A stretch of DNA of 6,687 nt, from contig CANSLE010000136.1 in the NCBI GenBank assembly GCA_947647645.1, positions 1 through 6,687 on the forward strand, read 5' to 3'. This document shows, piece by piece, positions 5,310 to 6,687 of this stretch. The stretch's first letter is position 1. Each line of letters opens with the position of its first letter. Made by a program: the position numbers and the translations under genes. The DNA is from an uncultured Microbacterium sp. (GTDB taxonomy: Bacteria; Actinomycetota; Actinomycetes; Actinomycetales; Microbacteriaceae). The notes under the pieces were generated by a model that was given only the letters and a program-made list of their open reading frames with translations, made no database searches and had not been told where the DNA came from.

Positions 5310-6650
5310 ATGGACGTTCCCTCCCTCTCTCGGGGCCGCGCCCGCCGACGCCGGGCCCGCGCCGCGCTCCTGGCGCTCACCACCGCGACAGCCCTGACCA
5401 TCAGCGGCTGCGCCAGCAGATCAGGCGACGGCGGCGGCGACAGCACCACACTCACCGTCTGGCTCCCGGGCACGAACCAAACCGAGATCGACCTGGTGAC
5501 GAACACGATCGTGCCGGCCTTCGAGAAGAAGACCGGCGCTCACGTCCAAGTGACCTACGTGGACTGGGGGGAGATCTCGACGAAGCTCAACTCCGCCTTC
5601 GCGGCCGGAACGGCTCCCGACATCTTCGGACACGGACCGGCGGCGGCCGCCGATTTCGTCGCAAACGACCGCATCCTGAATCTCGACGACCGCGTCGCGG
5701 CGCTCAGCGCCCAGGACCGCGACGATCTCGCGACCGCGTTGAGCGGCGGTCAGGTCAAAGGCAAGCAGTACCTCGTCCCCCTCTCGATGCAGGGATATCT
5801 CGTCATGTACGACGCCGACGCCTTCCGTGCGGCGGGCCTCGACCCCGACGCGCCGCCGACCACGTGGGAACAGGTGCGCGCGGATGCCGAGAAGCTCACC
5901 GTGCGCGACGGCACCGGCCGGATCACCCGCTCCGGGTTCCTCACCCCCAGCCAGGCGATCGCCCGCCAGCAGTCGTTCGCGACGTTCCTCTTCGGCGCCG
6001 GCGGAGCCCTCGTGAACGATGCCGGCACGAAGGCGACGTTCAACTCGAGCAAGGGCGTGGCCGCCCTCGAGTTCTTCACGAACCTCTACAGCGGTGACGG
6101 CGCTGTGTCGGCCCACCTGGGCGAGGACTACCTCAATGCGCCCCCGGCACAGCAGCCGCTCGTGCAGGGCTCTGCCGCGATGACGATCCAGTCGCCCTCC
6201 ATGATGCAACAGATCGTGAAGGCGGCGCCGGGCCGCGACCTGCGGGTGATGCCGGCGCTGTCCTTCCGAGGCAGCGAGCCAGCGGCGCTCGGCGGCGCCG
6301 GGCCCGGCCTCATGATCAACGCGGACGCGAAGAACCCCGACCTGGCGTGGAGCTTCATCGAGTTCATGCTCTCGCCGGATGTCAGCACCAGGTACACCCA
6401 GGGCACGGGGAGCATTCCGGTGCGCGCGTCGGCGGCGAACAGCGACTACGCGAAGAACAGCCCGGTCGTCCGCGAGTTCCTGGCGCAGTCGGTCGCCCTG
6501 CGCACCAACCCGAACGTGGTCGGCTGGGTGAAGGTGCGTGACGCACTCGACAAGCAGCTCGAGCGTGCCCTCAACGGCGTGGCGAGCGCGAAGGACAGCC
6601 TCGACGAAGCGGCTGCACAGGCCGACAAGATCCTCGCGGCGAACGGCTGA
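5310..6650 (+). CDS. Family 1 extracellular solute-binding lipoprotein of a sugar ABC transporter
   Basis: 446 residues, the normal size for this family. ATG 5310 follows AAGGAG (5299-5304). Seen: an Arg-rich N-terminus, a short hydrophobic segment (about 18-31) and lipobox ISGC with the acylated Cys at residue 34. The mature domain starts TTLTVWLPGTNQTEIDLVTNTIVPAFEKKTG (46-75). It contains GTAPDIFG (100-107), the YLVPLSMQGYLVMYD segment (154-168), AFRAAGLDPDAPPTTWEQVRADAEKL (171-196), and LGGAGPGLMI with DLAWSFIEFMLSPDVSTRYTQGTGSIPVR further on. These are typical of SBP_bac_1 (MalE/UgpB-like) proteins. Family knowledge: they capture mono- or oligosaccharides for an MalFG-type permease pair. 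Inference: the ligand is a product of the secreted beta-helix protein, since an operator motif links the two. The next gene begins 5 bases after the stop, indicating an operon. The actual sugar cannot be read from sequence. Confidence 0.93.
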   Translation: MDVPSLSRGRARRRRARAALLALTTATALTISGCASRSGDGGGDSTTLTVWLPGTNQTEIDLVTNTIVPAFEKKTGAHVQVTYVDWGEISTKLNSAFAAGTAPDIFGHGPAAAADFVANDRILNLDDRVAALSAQDRDDLATALSGGQVKGKQYLVPLSMQGYLVMYDADAFRAAGLDPDAPPTTWEQVRADAEKLTVRDGTGRITRSGFLTPSQAIARQQSFATFLFGAGGALVNDAGTKATFNSSKGVAALEFFTNLYSGDGAVSAHLGEDYLNAPPAQQPLVQGSAAMTIQSPSMMQQIVKAAPGRDLRVMPALSFRGSEPAALGGAGPGLMINADAKNPDLAWSFIEFMLSPDVSTRYTQGTGSIPVRASAANSDYAKNSPVVREFLAQSVALRTNPNVVGWVKVRDALDKQLERALNGVASAKDSLDEAAAQADKILAANG

Positions 6651-6655
6651 GGACC

Positions 6656-6687
6656 GTGTCGGCATCCGCCCTTCTCCCGGCAGGCGC
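6656..6687 (+). CDS. Possible start of the next transporter gene, probably a permease (only about 10 codons)
   Basis: A GTG at 6656 opens a frame to the window edge (MSASALLPAG). GAGGA (6649-6653) lies just upstream and overlaps the stop codon of the binding-protein gene. Such tight coupling is usual for the MalF-type permease gene that follows a family 1 binding protein. The fragment is too short to show a membrane segment, so the identity rests on gene order only. Confidence 0.4.
   Translation, partial: MSASALLPAG

Overview
The window is high-GC DNA with dense coding and GC-rich third codon positions. Together with an IdeR/DtxR-like iron box, double-glycine lipoboxes (LSGC, ISGC) and a LacI-regulated sugar ABC transporter, this points to an actinobacterium. 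A Microbacterium-like Microbacteriaceae member is my best guess, but that is inference from style, not a marker gene.

Two functional blocks meet tail to tail near 1875-1946. The left block (1-1874) concerns iron. A FepB-type ferric-siderophore binding lipoprotein runs off the left edge on the minus strand (1-268). Divergent from it is an AraC-family regulator (483-1874) whose sequence is internally duplicated: sensor, HTH, sensor, HTH in one chain. The 214-base gap between them holds a nearly symmetric AGGTTAGG/CCTTACCT element that resembles an iron-regulator box.

The right block (1947-6687) looks like a small carbohydrate-utilisation locus. A secreted right-handed beta-helix protein with a C-terminal lectin-like beta-sandwich (1947-4034, minus) is divergent from a LacI-family repressor gene (4179-5234, plus). 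Downstream of the repressor lies a family 1 sugar-binding lipoprotein (5310-6650), and then the apparent first codons of the next transporter gene at the right edge. The likely logic is that the secreted protein acts on an extracellular glycan, the lipoprotein captures released sugars for an ABC importer, and the LacI protein senses an intracellular product.

The most informative non-coding signal is in the right block. A 15-bp motif (GCTRATWCGWATAAS, with the central CG typical of LacI-family operators) occurs three times. Two copies lie in opposite orientation inside a 26-bp imperfect inverted repeat between the divergent lyase-like and repressor genes. The third sits on the Shine-Dalgarno sequence of the binding-protein gene. 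This defines a candidate autoregulated regulon from sequence alone. The last about 20 residues of the LacI protein look locally frame-shifted relative to the family's usual ending.

I see no RNA gene, CRISPR array, insertion sequence or phage element. No gene-free stretch exceeds 300 bases.
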